A stretch of DNA of 64,000 nt from Lentinus brumalis (GCA_001792895.1 MARA01000030.1:434001-498000); one strand, 5' to 3'. Counted from the stretch's first letter, positions 25,124 through 37,375 are shown. Numbers and translations: made by a program. Notes: generated by a model from the sequence alone, not told the origin.

Positions 25124-25403
25124 GGCGGGGTGCATGATCGAGCTACAGTGATGTGCGCGGTCACTATGCGTGAGCCTCCCTGCGATACGGTGCATGATTC
25201 GTTTCATATCGATTCTCCAGCATGATGGCTCTTCGCGTGTGATGTGGCTCCTCCGTTCGTTCGTTCGTTCAGACGTGAAGAAAGACTTGCCGAAAGCAGC
25301 CTTCGTTTGACAGGACCACGCGGCGTTCCGTTGAGCACCCCAAGTTACACAGCGATTCCAACCATCCCCCATCCACTACCAGCCCGTCCGCCCGCCACAG
25401 AAC

Positions 25404-25840
25404 ATGTCCACGCCGTTCAAGGTAGAGTCTTGTGGACGCATGAAGCTCACAGAGAATCTCACCCCCAGCTCACGCAGCGCTGTGCTCGCTGCCGGAAGGA
25501 AATGCCCGACGCCAAACGGTGCGTGGCGTGTCGGAAGGTCGCGTACTGCAGCAAGTCCTGCCAGAAGGAGCACTGGTCGGAGCACATCTTCGACTGCAAG
25601 GCCAGCAAGTCGATCAGCACCGTGTACTACCTGCGCCGCGACCTCCGGAACGACGTCCTCCCGGTCAACGCGCAGACGCGGACCGACTACGGCTTCGACA
25701 AGGCGGGAAAGACTCTCAGCGGGGACGCCGAGTGGAAGCTGTTCGGGCTGTTCCAGGGACTGTTTGCGTTGGGCGTCGCGGAGAAGGAGTTGCGGACGTG
25801 GCAGGGCGAGCGGACGCATCGCGAAGACGTACGAGCAGGC
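25404..25840 (+). pseudogene. Truncated MYND zinc-finger gene, array copy 3
   Basis: Exon 1 at 25404-25421 and exon 2 from 25469; clean homology to the intact gene ends at 25817. Sequence and breakpoint are as in copies 1 and 2. Confidence 0.8.
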
Positions 25841-28800
25841 AGCTGCCGATCCGTGGTTAGTTCGCGGCCGCCGCCTCCGTGCCGCTGGACGTCTCGCAAG
25901 CCCCCGTTCTGGGCAAGCGAGTATTTCCCTCCAGAGCAGGATTGTCGACCTCAGGTGGTTTCTGGGGGTATATTCTGGGGATGGTGCGTGTTTCCTTGCT
26001 GTGTTCTACGCCGTGGACAAGGCCGTCTGCCCACGATGGGCAGGGTCTGTCGAGACTTTCGCGGGCAGTAAGGTGCGTCAAATGTATTGGTCTGCCGTGT
26101 CCCTAGGCTTATAATACATGTGCAGGTGATCTGCTGCGAAGAGAACACGGTCCGGGAACGAGAGGGAGTGTCGTAGGTGCGGAGGGAGGGAGGGATGGGA
26201 CTTGGACGGCACGGACGAAGGTGAGCGTCGTTGACCCAGATGGGACAGGACGCTAACCGGCTTGATGCACGATGGCGAACAGACTATCTGGTGCGCTGCG
26301 GCGGCCGCTATTGATTGCCCGGCGACCGTACCTGGGTCCTGTACTAGTACGATACACCGGTAAGAATGGTATTCGTGTTTTCTGCCTCTTCCTGGCATGC
26401 AGCCCGCCGCGCCGATACGTAGTCGTAACGCGGCGCCGGAGGACATTGCATGACAAACAAAGCGGTACCCTAACCTTGAACGGACATCCCGAAGATGTCC
26501 TGCACAGCATGCCAGCACCGGCGCCCTCACCAACCTCTCACCGCGACGGCCACGATGGACACTTCCACAACCTGAATAGATGAGCGCTGACGAGCAGACG
26601 ACAAGAGTGCACCGTCCGTCTCTTTCGCTTCCTCAATAGGTCGTCTCGGACCAACTCTGGCGCGGGTCTTGTGCTCTCTCGCTCGCTCATGAGCACCGGC
26701 GTAGATCGCCAGACAACTCGGCGGACTGCTTACCTTGAGCTAGTATCACAGATCTTCGGAGAGCCAGAGCTATACGTGCGGCACTCGGGAAAGGGGACGG
26801 AGAGCAGGTTCGTCTACGATGCGATGGACAGCCCGAGAAGGCCGGGATGGCGGACAAGCTTTGATGATGGCAAGAGCTCGAGATGAGCCACTGCTCCGAG
26901 CCGAGCTATGTTGTCCCGATTCGTCCGGCCATGGTATACTCCGCGGTGGGTGCTGGAATGCCGATGAAGGTATGCTGATATCGCGTGCTTATGTGCCTTG
27001 TAGCGAACGTAGGCTCGACGGCTGGCTCTCCCGGTGCTGTCTCCATTGACATGGCGAGATCGTGTATGTGTCAATACTTGTTCTCTGCATCCTTCTTGCA
27101 AGCTGACTGCTGTATTGATTAGCGAGGCTTTCCGTTCTGACAAGAGGCAGCTCTGGAGAGCGAAAGCGAGGCAGATAGTAGAGCTTACAGGTCGGGCAGA
27201 CATGGAGACGGACTGCACGTAAGCCAGACCGGGAATCCGGGGAACATCAACCATCGAGCGGCTGCGCCCGTCCGGAACAGTCTGCAGGTGCGTTTCAGCT
27301 TGGACATTGCATGCTAACGACCTTTTGCAGGAGTCCCAACCTCTTGCACACACTAAACGTGTCTCGCCGGCATGTTCCTGCCGCTGCTCGGCTTATTGTG
27401 GGTCACATTGAACCGTGTACGCTCATGAACGCCGATGGCGCTGTTGGGAGGGCAGCCGAGCAGTGCTCGAGCTGAGCTAGCTCGAGACATGTCCTCCCGC
27501 CCTTGCAACACGACCGTCGAACCACCGTATACTCCTGGTGTCAGCAGCAAGATGTTGGGAGAGTCAAGGACAAAGGCAAGTGTTGGAGAAGCCGCGGGCG
27601 GATGGGCGGATGAGAAACCGTGGAGGTCAAGCAGACGCGGAGACGAACAGGCAGGAAGTCACACATAGATGGCTGGGACGTCAGCCGACGAGCGGCCATG
27701 CTACTCGGGAACGCGAGATAGGTGCCTTTCCGACTGGACCTTGCGTAATTTCACGTTGCCACGAGGCTGATAACCTTTTGCAGGATACCCGACCTCTCGC
27801 CTGCTTGCAATTTATGGCCTTTGCTGAGCTTCCTATGGCCGGGAGCGTCACTCAGGTACGTTCATGCCTATTGAGATGCATGCACCGTGCTCACGCCTCC
27901 CTCTGGTTGTCACAGACGTCGTATCACTCCGAACCAGGCGACGGGCCCGCCGGTCGTTGCACACGACCTTCTCGACGTTAGAACGGACCGTCCTGACCTA
28001 GAACACCAGGAGAATTACTCAGGAAGCTTGCAGCGAGGCCCTGCCTACGACTTGAATCAGAGGTATGTTCGGACGACGTCGCTTCGTCTACCATAGCCGC
28101 CTCGGGCTAACCTCACATATCTTCGGGCGGAAGCGAAGAGGCCGTTCCTCGTTCGGCTCCTGCGACAGGTATGTCGTCCTGGACGTTCGTGGTTATTTGC
28201 AGATCATTCACACAATGTATACTCGAGGGATTCCAAACGCAGATTATCCTCTACACAGTGGACCTGTGATCCTATATTCGAGGTGAAATCTCCTCCGCAT
28301 ACCATCCTGATTGCTGGTCTCTCTGACATCTGTTGCGCTCAGGACGTCCGGGAGGGTTACAAACGCAAGTTGCCACGTCCACCGCATGCGGATGCGCAGG
28401 CTGAGCGGCTCGCCTTCCGCGCAGGTCATGAATGTCCAGAGTCGGCCGCGTGAGTATCCGCTCAACATACTGGGTATGTTCGCTGTATGGAGGCGTTCAA
28501 TTCGCTCACCATGCATGATCATAGCTCAGGACGTACTTGTTTGGACCTCCCAAACTTCTCCCGCGCCCGGGACCTCACACGCTGTCTTTGAACGGACGCT
28601 CCATTGCGGTTTCCGAATTGTAGGAGGTACAGTGATTTCCCGTCCATGATAAAGGTGCGTACACCCTACGACTATCTCAGCTTGTGCCCTCGAGTCTGCG
28701 CTGTACGATTGGGTGTTGTATAAGCTCGACTAACACTCGCCGTGCTGCAGCCTGAGCCCTTGGATGTCTCGTCCCTACGCCTGTAAGGACCGTCCGTCCG

Positions 28801-31800
28801 TGGGCAGGGATGTCTCGTGTAACGAGCACATCAATGATCGCTTGCGTCCCGAACAAGCGGCTGGCACATCGACATCTGACTGCCGATTGCGCAACTCGTC
28901 ATGCACCCGTGGCGGTCTTAGACCGAGATTGAACGACGACGGACATGCTGCTTCTCCCATCTCCGTATTCAATGATGTCATGCCCAGCGGGCCGTTGTCT
29001 CTTCTTGTACTTTGGACATCTACCAGCTCTGATTCCCTGGGGGCGTTCTTGACAAGAATCTGATCTAGGGAAACGCAACATCAAGCGGCCAAGTTTGCCA
29101 CTATGCGGCAGCGACTGTCAAGACACCTGTGACCGAACTCGGTACAAGGATGTCCTCAGACCCCGAAGCGGCCAACCCTGCGACACAAAGCTCTCAGTTT
29201 GGCTTCCGAGTCCCGTGTCTGCCACGACTTGAACAGCCGTGAACGTGAGCAGCTCGATTCGTCGCCGCTCGGCTCTTGACCCGGCCGTGAATGCGTTCAA
29301 GCATGCTGGCCATCAGCGTCCTTTCCCAGAAGATGCTGGACCGGAAAACAACAGGATATATTACCGTGGAGGCGTTCTGGTATGTGCAGACCGTACAGAC
29401 TCCTCTGTTCGCTGACCTGATGGCTCAGGTCAACGCCCTGTCTACATCACAGCGTGTTCACCCATGTTGCACTGGGAATATCCACTCGGCGATCGCGTCC
29501 TCGAGCAGCCGCCCAGAATAAAGGCATGCAGCAACACCACCATGCTCGCAGCCGAGTCGCCTGCGCTTCGGGAGACCAGTGTTTGCTGAAATCGGGAGTC
29601 CGGAGACGGGGCTCACGGTCCCTCGACGCGCTTGTCATACGGAGGACATGCCCGGACAGTCTGAGCTCACACAAGACTCCATGTCCACCTGCGGGTCATC
29701 TGCGCACAGGACTGAGGGAGGTTCGCCCGCATCTCTTGGGAAGGCGGTCCGACTGCTCACGAATGCACTTCACAGACGATACGGGCTTCCCTTTGTTGAG
29801 CCGGACAGTGTACCATATCCTCGACAGACCGGATGGCCGACGACAGGCCACGTCCCACAGCAAAGTTGCTGCATGCGCCGGCCGGGACGAGCATGGTTGC
29901 GTACGTACCTGGTAGACTTGACGCGTTCCGTGCGTTTAGCAGAGGTATGGCCGTCGACTGACACATGCTCCAGGCATGCTACTGGACCGGTACCATGCTC
30001 GCCTATGTACCGGGAGTAAGTACCGTGGGAGGCTGGGCCAGTGTGAAGCACGGGTGACGGGCGCGCATGCGCAGATGGAAGTAGGACAGGTGAGACGCGA
30101 GAGAGCAAGAATTTTCGAGCAGACGCATATGTGCATGGTACGTGAGTCGCTTGTCTAGCCTGAGGAGTCAGGACTCAGTACTGGGCCTCCGAGCACTGCG
30201 CAAGTTCGGAACGGTATACTTATAGCCTCAAGGTCAGACGTTGCTTGAAGCTCGCCGCACTGTGATATCAGTATGTACAGACCTGAGACCGTGCAGACTC
30301 CTCTATTTGCTGACTTGGCAACTCAGGTTTAGGCTGTGTGTGCATCACAGGGTGCTCGCCTACGTCCCGCTGGGAATATTCACTCGACGATCGCGTCTTC
30401 GAGCGGCTGCATGCAGCAAATTGCAACACCCTCATGCTTGCTTGCACTTCCGAGAGTTCGGGAGACCAGTGTTCGCTGACATTGCTTCACAGTAAAAGTG
30501 GCAGCGCGAGTCCGGTGGTCGCAATGATAGACCCTCGACGTACTCTCTATACCGAGGACATGCCTAGACATTCTGAGCTCACACCAAACTCTGGAGTTCA
30601 TCTGCTGAGCACAGGACTCCGCTGCGGTGAGGGAATATTACCCACATCACGGCGAGGGTGCTCATGATGCACTTCGCAGATGATCCCGGCTTCCCTTTGT
30701 CGAGCCGGACAGCGTACCATGTCCTCCACAGATCGGATCGCCGACGTCGGGCCGCGTCCTACGGGACGGGCATGCTGCGTACATACCTGGTAATCGTGAC
30801 GTGTTTCGTGCGGTCAGCAGAGGTACGTCGTACCGTCCACTGACACATGCGCGCGCCCGGACAGGTACGGGCTGCACATTGGTATGGAGGGTGTCGTCTC
30901 AGGCTGTGTCGAAGCTCGGATGCTTTCCCTTGTGCTGTATGTTCTTACCCCCGAGACCTTTGAACAAAACACACTGCAAGACCTCCGTGCACCGTTCTAG
31001 TGCTTCAATTCAGTTGAGCAATACAGGAGGGAATTTTCTGGCCGTGTAAGGAGACAGACCACGATCGTACGGAGACTACGGAGAAAGACCGCGATTGAAT
31101 GAGGCGTAACATTCAAGTAGCCTGTTCGCTTGATTCAGAAAACAGACACGGTCTCCCGGGTCACGACACGTCCATGGAACCGACCATAACACTGTCTCAC
31201 GACTACCTTTGGCTTCCCATCAACCTCCATGCACAACTCGGGACCCAGACCTTGCGATTCACCGCTCGAACGCGCGAGTAGCGACGTGCATGCATGAATC
31301 CCCACATTGATACCCAGGCCTTCTCGGCCGAGCATCTCGCCTCAACACCTCTACACACGCTTCGATTCCTGGGGCAGTAATCCGATAGGTCGAGGCAGTT
31401 TGAAATTACACGCGCAATTGACGGTCGGGAGCTCACCAAGGACTGGTACGCGCAGCAGAGAGGACAGGTAGGGAGCTCATGATAACCTCTCATCCTAAGT
31501 AGGCAGACGAATCGTTCAACGCAGCGAACGCACTTGGGTCGGAGACAATAGAATATATTCGTGACACCGCAGGCGGGGGTATGCAGAGTGCTACGAAGCG
31601 ACCCGATGCGCGTACGCCGTAAGTCCGCACCCTTGAGCTCGCGTGTCGCCGTGCATGTCACTGATCAGGAACCCAGGGCACCGCACACGGACATCCCGGA
31701 TATACGACGTCAGCCGAAGGCTGCGACGAGTCCGAAAGCGTCCGCGCTGCGCGCAATCGGCGGAGGTGACGCTTCGAGCCGTGTGCTTCACCGCTGGCAT

Positions 31801-31929
31801 GCTGTATCTAGCAGCGAGCATGCCTCGTTGCTACCGCGTACCGTACCGGGCGGGAAGAGGCCGGGGTCCTGGGTGCCCGAGTACGGTCCGAGCGGCGCCC
31901 ACAGAGACAGAGAAGCCTATAATGGGAGA
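25841..31929 (+). other. Array spacer, unit 3: no recognised gene
   Basis: Best copy for inspection, since runs look intact. Segments at about 27784-27855, 27932-28058, 28124-28166, 28202-28270 and 28344-28450 can be linked as short exons, with GT...AG introns of about 34-60 nt between most of them, into a peptide of roughly 150 residues rich in Pro, Arg and Ser. No known domain is visible, and free choice of frame makes such chains likely by chance. The spacer could also be non-coding. Confidence 0.4.
29392..30830 (+). repeat. Diverged internal direct duplication, unit 3
   Basis: Same two-block structure as in unit 2: about 29392-29950 and 30291-30830. It differs from unit 2 mainly by homopolymer length. 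Confidence 0.65.
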
Positions 31930-33295
31930 GGTGAGCGGTGAAGGCGGCCACGCACGCACCTTTCCCTGCTCCTACCACCACTCACCTCGGCACCCACCTC
32001 GTCGCCGTTGTCGCCGCCGTCGCCGTCGCCGGCTGTCTGCTGCTGCACATCTTCGCTCCGCCGGTACATCTTCGCTCCGCCGGTCGAGATCGCCGAGGTA
32101 CGCCTATGTCGTGGGCCTGTGCGGACGGTGTACTGACCTGCGTTCATTAGGGCCGGAGTGGGTCCCGAGTCTGAGGTCGATTCTGCTGTCCTGCGGTGAG
32201 TGTCGTCCGTTCTCACTCACAGCTCACGCTCACTGACATGTATGTCGCATCAAAGCGTAGACGTGCCACGGTCTCGAGGTTGCAGACTGGCGGATAGATG
32301 TCGCATTCAGGCGGTCGGCAACAGGTATGGGAGCAGCGTTGAGGTTGCGGAGGGATGAGGTCGACAGAGCCATGTACACGTTACGTGTTCTGTAGCGTAC
32401 GCCGCCGTGTAGAGGGCAGAGGTCCGAACAAACGAGCTCGCCCGAGCTTGAAGCTTGGGTCGTGAAGGAGGAAAGCGGCTCTTCGGTGAGCTCTGCCAAG
32501 CAGGCGTGACTGTGGACGTACGCACCCTTCGCGCCGCTGCCGGCTCGCTGCAGTCTTCGTCAATGCTCACCAGGGCGTGCGGTCCGTGACCGTCTGGGCG
32601 ACCGCTGGGAACTCGCAGGTATGGAGCATGCTCAAGTTACGAAACAGCCACTGACTTCTTGCTGTTCCAGCGTAGACTGCGCTGCACGACCGAGGAGGTG
32701 CGCGCGCACGGGGCGGGACGAGACGCGAGCGGCGAGTGTACCCAGGAGATGTCCAGGATGAACGCGGTCTTCTGACGAGCGCGGGATGGGACGAGAAGAT
32801 GAACTTACGTGTGTACTTCAGCTCTATTGCACGTCGCATACACCCTGCGGTGTGATCCAGCTTGACCTATGAAGCTTGAAGAGCCGGGGGCTTGCGCGAG
32901 CGACGCACCGGATTATACGCAGCATATAGGCACAGCGGATGATGGTGGAGGGACGTGAACGGAGTGGAGCAGCTGCGAATGCATATGCAAGCAGAGGACA
33001 GCCAAAGGCCAGGTGCAGGGCTGCGGCGAGAGGACGGGAGTGCACTCGAGAGCCCGGCCAAGAGCGAGGAGAGAGCGCAGAGAGCAGAGAGAGGGCCGTG
33101 CAGAGAGGGCGCATCCAGTGAGAGACGGCGACCGAGAGAGGCGCACCCCGTCGCAGCACGTCCAGTCCAGTCCTCGCACTCAGACGAGTCCTGGCACTGG
33201 GCAGATGAAGGCAGGACGAGCACTCGGCCGTGCGGACCGGGGACAAACACGACCAAACGCGACGCCGATCGTGTCCGTGACGTCACTGCTTCCGT
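31930..33295 (+). repeat. Native upstream region of LARP7 copy 4
   Basis: Diverged homologue of 11801-13144 and 21871-23209, with roughly three quarters of positions matching by eye in the middle. An extra CATCTTCGCTCCGCCGGT stretch is tandemly duplicated near 32046-32083. Purine-rich GAGAGAGCGCAGAGAGC near 33070 is shared with the other copies. No coding exon recognised. Confidence 0.5.
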
Positions 33296-35911
33296 CCAGA
33301 GCAATCATGCCGCGGTTCCGTTCCCTGAGAGCGCACTTGCTCTCCCTGCGGCCACGCCGTGCAGTACTGCCCGCGGCGCACCCGTCTGCGCGGAGTGGAA
33401 CACGCCCATGGATCCGTTCCTGAGACGCTTCGGCGTGACGCGACTCCCTTTCCTCCTCCTTGCGTCCTCCTCCTCCTCCTCCGTGCGAACTGTCTGGACC
33501 CATCTATGTTCCAGTTCGTACCTCGCAAGGTCGCCCGGAAAGCCCTCCGACCTCCACAACAATGTGCGCCTGTCCCACCCATCGCGTCCACATCCTCCGC
33601 GGAGCAACTACTACACTCCAAAGGCAAGGGCGACTCCGAAGGCAATGGCGATATGAGGAGCACGGAAGACCAGGTCAAACATGAGGATTTGGTTAATCTC
33701 CTCTGGATTTCCCTGTCCGACTACAGCTTGTGGTCCAACGTAGACCTCCGGAGAGCTGTCGCAACAGCGGAGGAAGGATGTACGTGTGTCCCCGTCATAC
33801 CGGCAGTGAGAGCTGATCTTCATCCAGGGGTTCCCCTCAGCTATGTCCTGCAACAATCGACGCACATATCTCATTTACACGTGAAGCCTCCCGATGCAGC
33901 ATTCGTCAAAGCCGTCCGGGCTCAACCCGAGTGCCTGTTCGAAGTACGTATGCTGGTCTCGTCACCGAGCAAGGCCGCCTGGTACGGCAAGGAACTGTCG
34001 ATGAAGGAGGACCCCGGAGGGTACGAGATACGGCGGAGAGATTGGAGCGAAGCTCTGACGCGTGTACGCAACTCGACGAGAAACGAATGGGAAGCACAGA
34101 CAGTCTACATGGTACGTCTATCCACACGTTGTTGCTGTTGCCGATTTTCAACGCGCGGACGACGTTCAGGAGAGCATCCCTCTGTCGTCGCGCACTGTCC
34201 CGGGCATCTTCCACTTCGCGTCCTCCCTGTCCACGCACTCTGGGACGACCCCGCACGTACAGAACATCACTCTCCCCCCACATCACCAAGACAGGCCAGG
34301 AGACGCACCAAAGTGCAAAGGTTTCGCCCTCGTCACCTTCTCCGACAAAGAGACGGTGATACGACTCGTCGACGAATGGCCGTGGCTTCCACGAAGGACG
34401 GACGCGTCTGCGGATGAAGCAGAGGGATCTAGTGCAGCCCACGAGGCGGTCAAGTTCGGTTTCCGCGTGCTTCCGAAGGCTCGATGGGACGAGCTCAAGG
34501 AGGAGTACCTCGCGTACAGACAGCAACTCTTGGACCAGGCCAACGATGCTGGCAAGGTCGACCTTCAAGCAACGCGTGGTCCCGACTCTGGGAAGACACA
34601 GGACGAGACGGACGAAGTCGCTATGGAGGACACCAACTCAAATGTACACGCCACGCTGGACCCCTCCGCGCCCTTCCCTCCCGGCTGCTTGGTCTTCGTC
34701 CGGAACGTGCACCCCGAGACGAACAAGACGACACTCAAGACGCTCTTCACGACGCATGCATTCGGCTCCGCGTCCGCATCGTCGACCTTGGACTATGTCG
34801 ACTACAACAAGGGCATGACGTCGGTGCGTCCATCTCTCATACTCAATAATCTCTGTCATTAACCGATGCTGACTGCGCTCCGTTCGTAGTGCCACCTCCG
34901 TCTGTCCAGCCCGGCACACGCCCGGACGCTCGTATCCGCATTCGAGGCCCGCCCCGTCGTGCAGCGCCTCGGTCTCGACAGTGCCGGTACCCCCGCTGCG
35001 GACGGCGAGAGACCGATTTTGGCGGAAGTGGTAGACGGCGAGCGGGAGGAGCTGTACTGGAACAAGGTGCCCGAGAAGGTGCGGCGCGAAGCCGTGCGCA
35101 AGGCGATAGCTGAGCTCAGCGGAGAGGGAGCTGGGATCGGAACCGGGCATGTAGCGGACGACGAGCAGCAGCAGGGTAAGCGGCCGCGGAAACGGAGGCG
35201 GAAGGCATGAGGCGGGGTGCATGATCGAGCTACAGTGATGTGCGCGGTCACTTATGCGTGAGCCTCCCTAGGCCTGCGATACGGTGCATGATTCGTTTCA
35301 TATCGATTCTCCAGCATGATGGCTCTTCGCGTGTGATGTGGCTCCTCCGTTCGTTCGTTCGTTCAGACGTGAAGAAAGACTTGCCGAAAGCAGCCTTCGT
35401 TTGACAGGACCACGCGGCGTTCCGTTGAGCACCCCAAGTTACACAGCGATTCCAACCATCCCCCATCCACTGCCAGCCCGTCCGCCCGCCACAGAACATG
35501 TCCACGCCGTTCAAGGTAGAGTCTTGTGGACGCATGAAGCTCACAGAGAATCTCACCCCCAGCTCACGCAGCGCTGTGCTCGCTGCCGGAAGGAAATGCC
35601 CGACGCCAAACGGTGCGTGGCGTGTCGGAAGGTCGCGTACTGCAGCAAGTCCTGCCAGAAGGAGCACTGGTCGGAGCACATCTTCGACTGCAAGGCCAAC
35701 AAGCCGATCAGCACCGTGTACTACCTGCGCCGCGACCTCCGGAACGACGTGCTCCCGGTCAACGCGCAGACGCGGACCGACTACGGCTTCGACAAGGCGG
35801 GAAAGACTCTCAGCGGGGACGCCGAGTGGAAGCTGTTCGGGCTGTTCCAGGGACTGTTTGCGTTGGGCGTCGCGGAGAAGGAGTTGCGGACGTGGCAGGG
35901 CGAGCGGACGC
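33296..35911 (+). repeat. Partial array unit 4 (homology to units 1-3)
   Basis: Homology to units 1-3 runs from the LARP7 promoter to codon 122 of the MYND gene, then stops because units 1-3 are truncated there. Over 33700-34050 and 34980-35900 the match is nearly base-perfect, including intron and leader sequence, whereas the upstream 1.3 kb is strongly diverged. Confidence 0.9.
33506..35210 (+). CDS. LARP7/Pof8-like protein, array copy 4
   Basis: Exons 33506-34111, 34170-34823 and 34890-35210, 526 residues. It is the most distinct copy: the low-complexity stretch after HSKGKGD is changed (SEGNGDM), and the linker between the RRM and xRRM has several substitutions and a small length change (DLQATRGPD). 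The La-motif-like region, RNP1 strand KGFALVTF and the xRRM elements (YVDYN, CHLRL, ELYWNKV) are unchanged. It sits next to the only complete MYND gene, so this is probably the ancestral locus. The nuclear RNA-binding role (telomerase RNA or U6) is inferred from the domain order. Confidence 0.8.
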
Positions 35912-36759
35912 TGGTTCAGAACATCAAGAAGACGTACGAGGCACTTCCTGCAGGCAACCGCGGAGCATGCTACGCGTGGTTCCTGCAACACCAGAATCTC
36001 CTGGATAGTTCTCCGCTCGAGATGGACCGGTCCGCCCAGAAGTGCCTTGAGAGCCACCTGGCGAGGTGGCGGGATAGCTGGGCGTACATCGGCGGTTCGC
36101 CGAACATCACCGACCACGAGCTGAGGGCATCTGTCTCCACGATGCTGCCTCTGGTGCGGCAGACATGCTTCCTCTTCGTCTCCTCAGTCCGCTTTCGGTG
36201 CCGGCCTAATCCGACCATGTCCGAATGGTTGGTCTTCGGATTCGCATGCGTGGACTCTGTGGGTGACGCTATGGAGCTGGGCGAGTTGTACCGCGACCTC
36301 ACCATGCGATGCACCTTCGACGAGTTCTGTACGGCATACAAGACGTCGTCTATCGCGGCCCTGTTCGACAGTAAAGGCTTGGGCGAGTTCCTGGACCCCC
36401 GCTTCCGCGACGCCATGTCGGGCTCGCCTCGCGTTTGGAAGTCCGTGTGGCACCTCAAGCACTACATCGCGCAGCTTGTATCCGCCAAACCTGGTTCTCT
36501 TCCCAAACCCACCAGAGACGTCTTGCGCGACTACGGCTATAGCAACTGCAAGAATTCGACGGAGTCGAAGCTGCTGGACGACCTGTACATCAAGCTCTTT
36601 GCAGAGAACAGCGGGGTCGATCCTCTCCGACTGCACGAGGCTTGCCATCAGGGCGAGCTGCTTGAGTTCGTGAAGAAGATGGATGTGAAGCTGTCGCCGT
36701 GGAGCGCCAAGTACGCGCGTCTCTTGAAGAACCCATATCCCGTTTTCCGCAGTGGTTAA
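35498..36759 (+). CDS. MYND-type zinc-finger protein (intact copy)
   Basis: Exon 1 at 35498-35515 (MSTPFK), 47-nt intron, exon 2 at 35563-36759, giving 404 residues. The MYND finger occupies residues 11-49, with ligands Cys11, Cys14, Cys24, Cys27, Cys33, Cys37, His45 and Cys49; MYND domains usually mediate protein-protein contacts. The rest looks all-helical with no catalytic motif I know, and there is no SET domain. A single uninterrupted frame from 35338 would give a 473-residue alternative with a poor N-terminus, so I prefer the spliced start, which is shared by all four copies. It follows LARP7 copy 4 in the same direction, about 290 bases downstream. Confidence 0.8.
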
Positions 36760-37375
36760 GGTGACTTGTGTTTTATGAGTGCTCAGGTCGTATGCACCAC
36801 TGACGTCCGACCTCAGATTCGAGTAGTAACTACAGCATATGGACGCAATTGGGAACTTTCCATGTATTGTAAAGATCGACCACCGATACTTATTTCCTTC
36901 GACACCCAGACGACATGAGGAATGCTCGTATGGCGTTCGATGCGGCCGGTAGGTTGTGTTCCTGGCAGCCGAGGTGCGCAGACGTTGTTTCCAAGACTCC
37001 ACTTGGTGCAGCTGATTCGCATTATGATATCACTCCCTCATATATGAGTGAGACTCGCCCACCTATCTCTGTGCCGCCACGAGTGGCCAGGTACAACGTA
37101 AGTATCAGTCCGTCGGTTGTAGGAGACCATCAGTCCGTCGGTTGTAGGAGACCATACCACTCTGATATCTGTCGACAGCCCTGACTCAACGTCTGCATTC
37201 GCATCTTCCTTTAGGCTTCGACCCAGACTCCCACTATCGGCCCGGATGCCTGGTGAGGATTCTCAGCAACGGAGTCCCGTGTTTCCTTAGGCTCCACCGT
37301 AGTTCGTCATATATATAGGCAATCTTCTCGAGGAGCCCCCTGTTCCTTCCTCTGGTCTGAACGCTCATATCAGAT
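36760..37375. other. Intergenic with 25-bp tandem duplication
   Basis: It separates the MYND gene from the deacetylase gene. A 25-base segment beginning ATCAGTCCGTCGG is repeated twice in tandem at about 37104-37153. Apart from the TATA box near its right end, no other element was recognised. Confidence 0.7.
37310..37317 (+). promoter_or_regulatory. TATA box of deacetylase gene
   Basis: TATATATA lies about 59-66 bases upstream of the deacetylase start codon at 37376, a spacing compatible with a short 5' UTR. It is the clearest core-promoter element next to an assigned gene in this window. Confidence 0.55.

Larger units (their letters stand above)
23210..33295 (+). repeat. Tandem array unit 3 (about 10.09 kb)
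   Basis: Third full unit. Its body is nearly identical to unit 2, but its last about 1.35 kb (from about 31930) is a diverged version of the same block in units 1 and 2. That tail is the native upstream region of LARP7 copy 4, so the switch near 31930 marks where amplified DNA meets the older locus. Confidence 0.95.

Noticed and set aside
3164..35911. CRISPR or other prokaryotic repeat array
   Set aside because: The repeats are 10-kb gene-bearing units in intron-containing eukaryotic DNA, with no short regular repeats and spacers.
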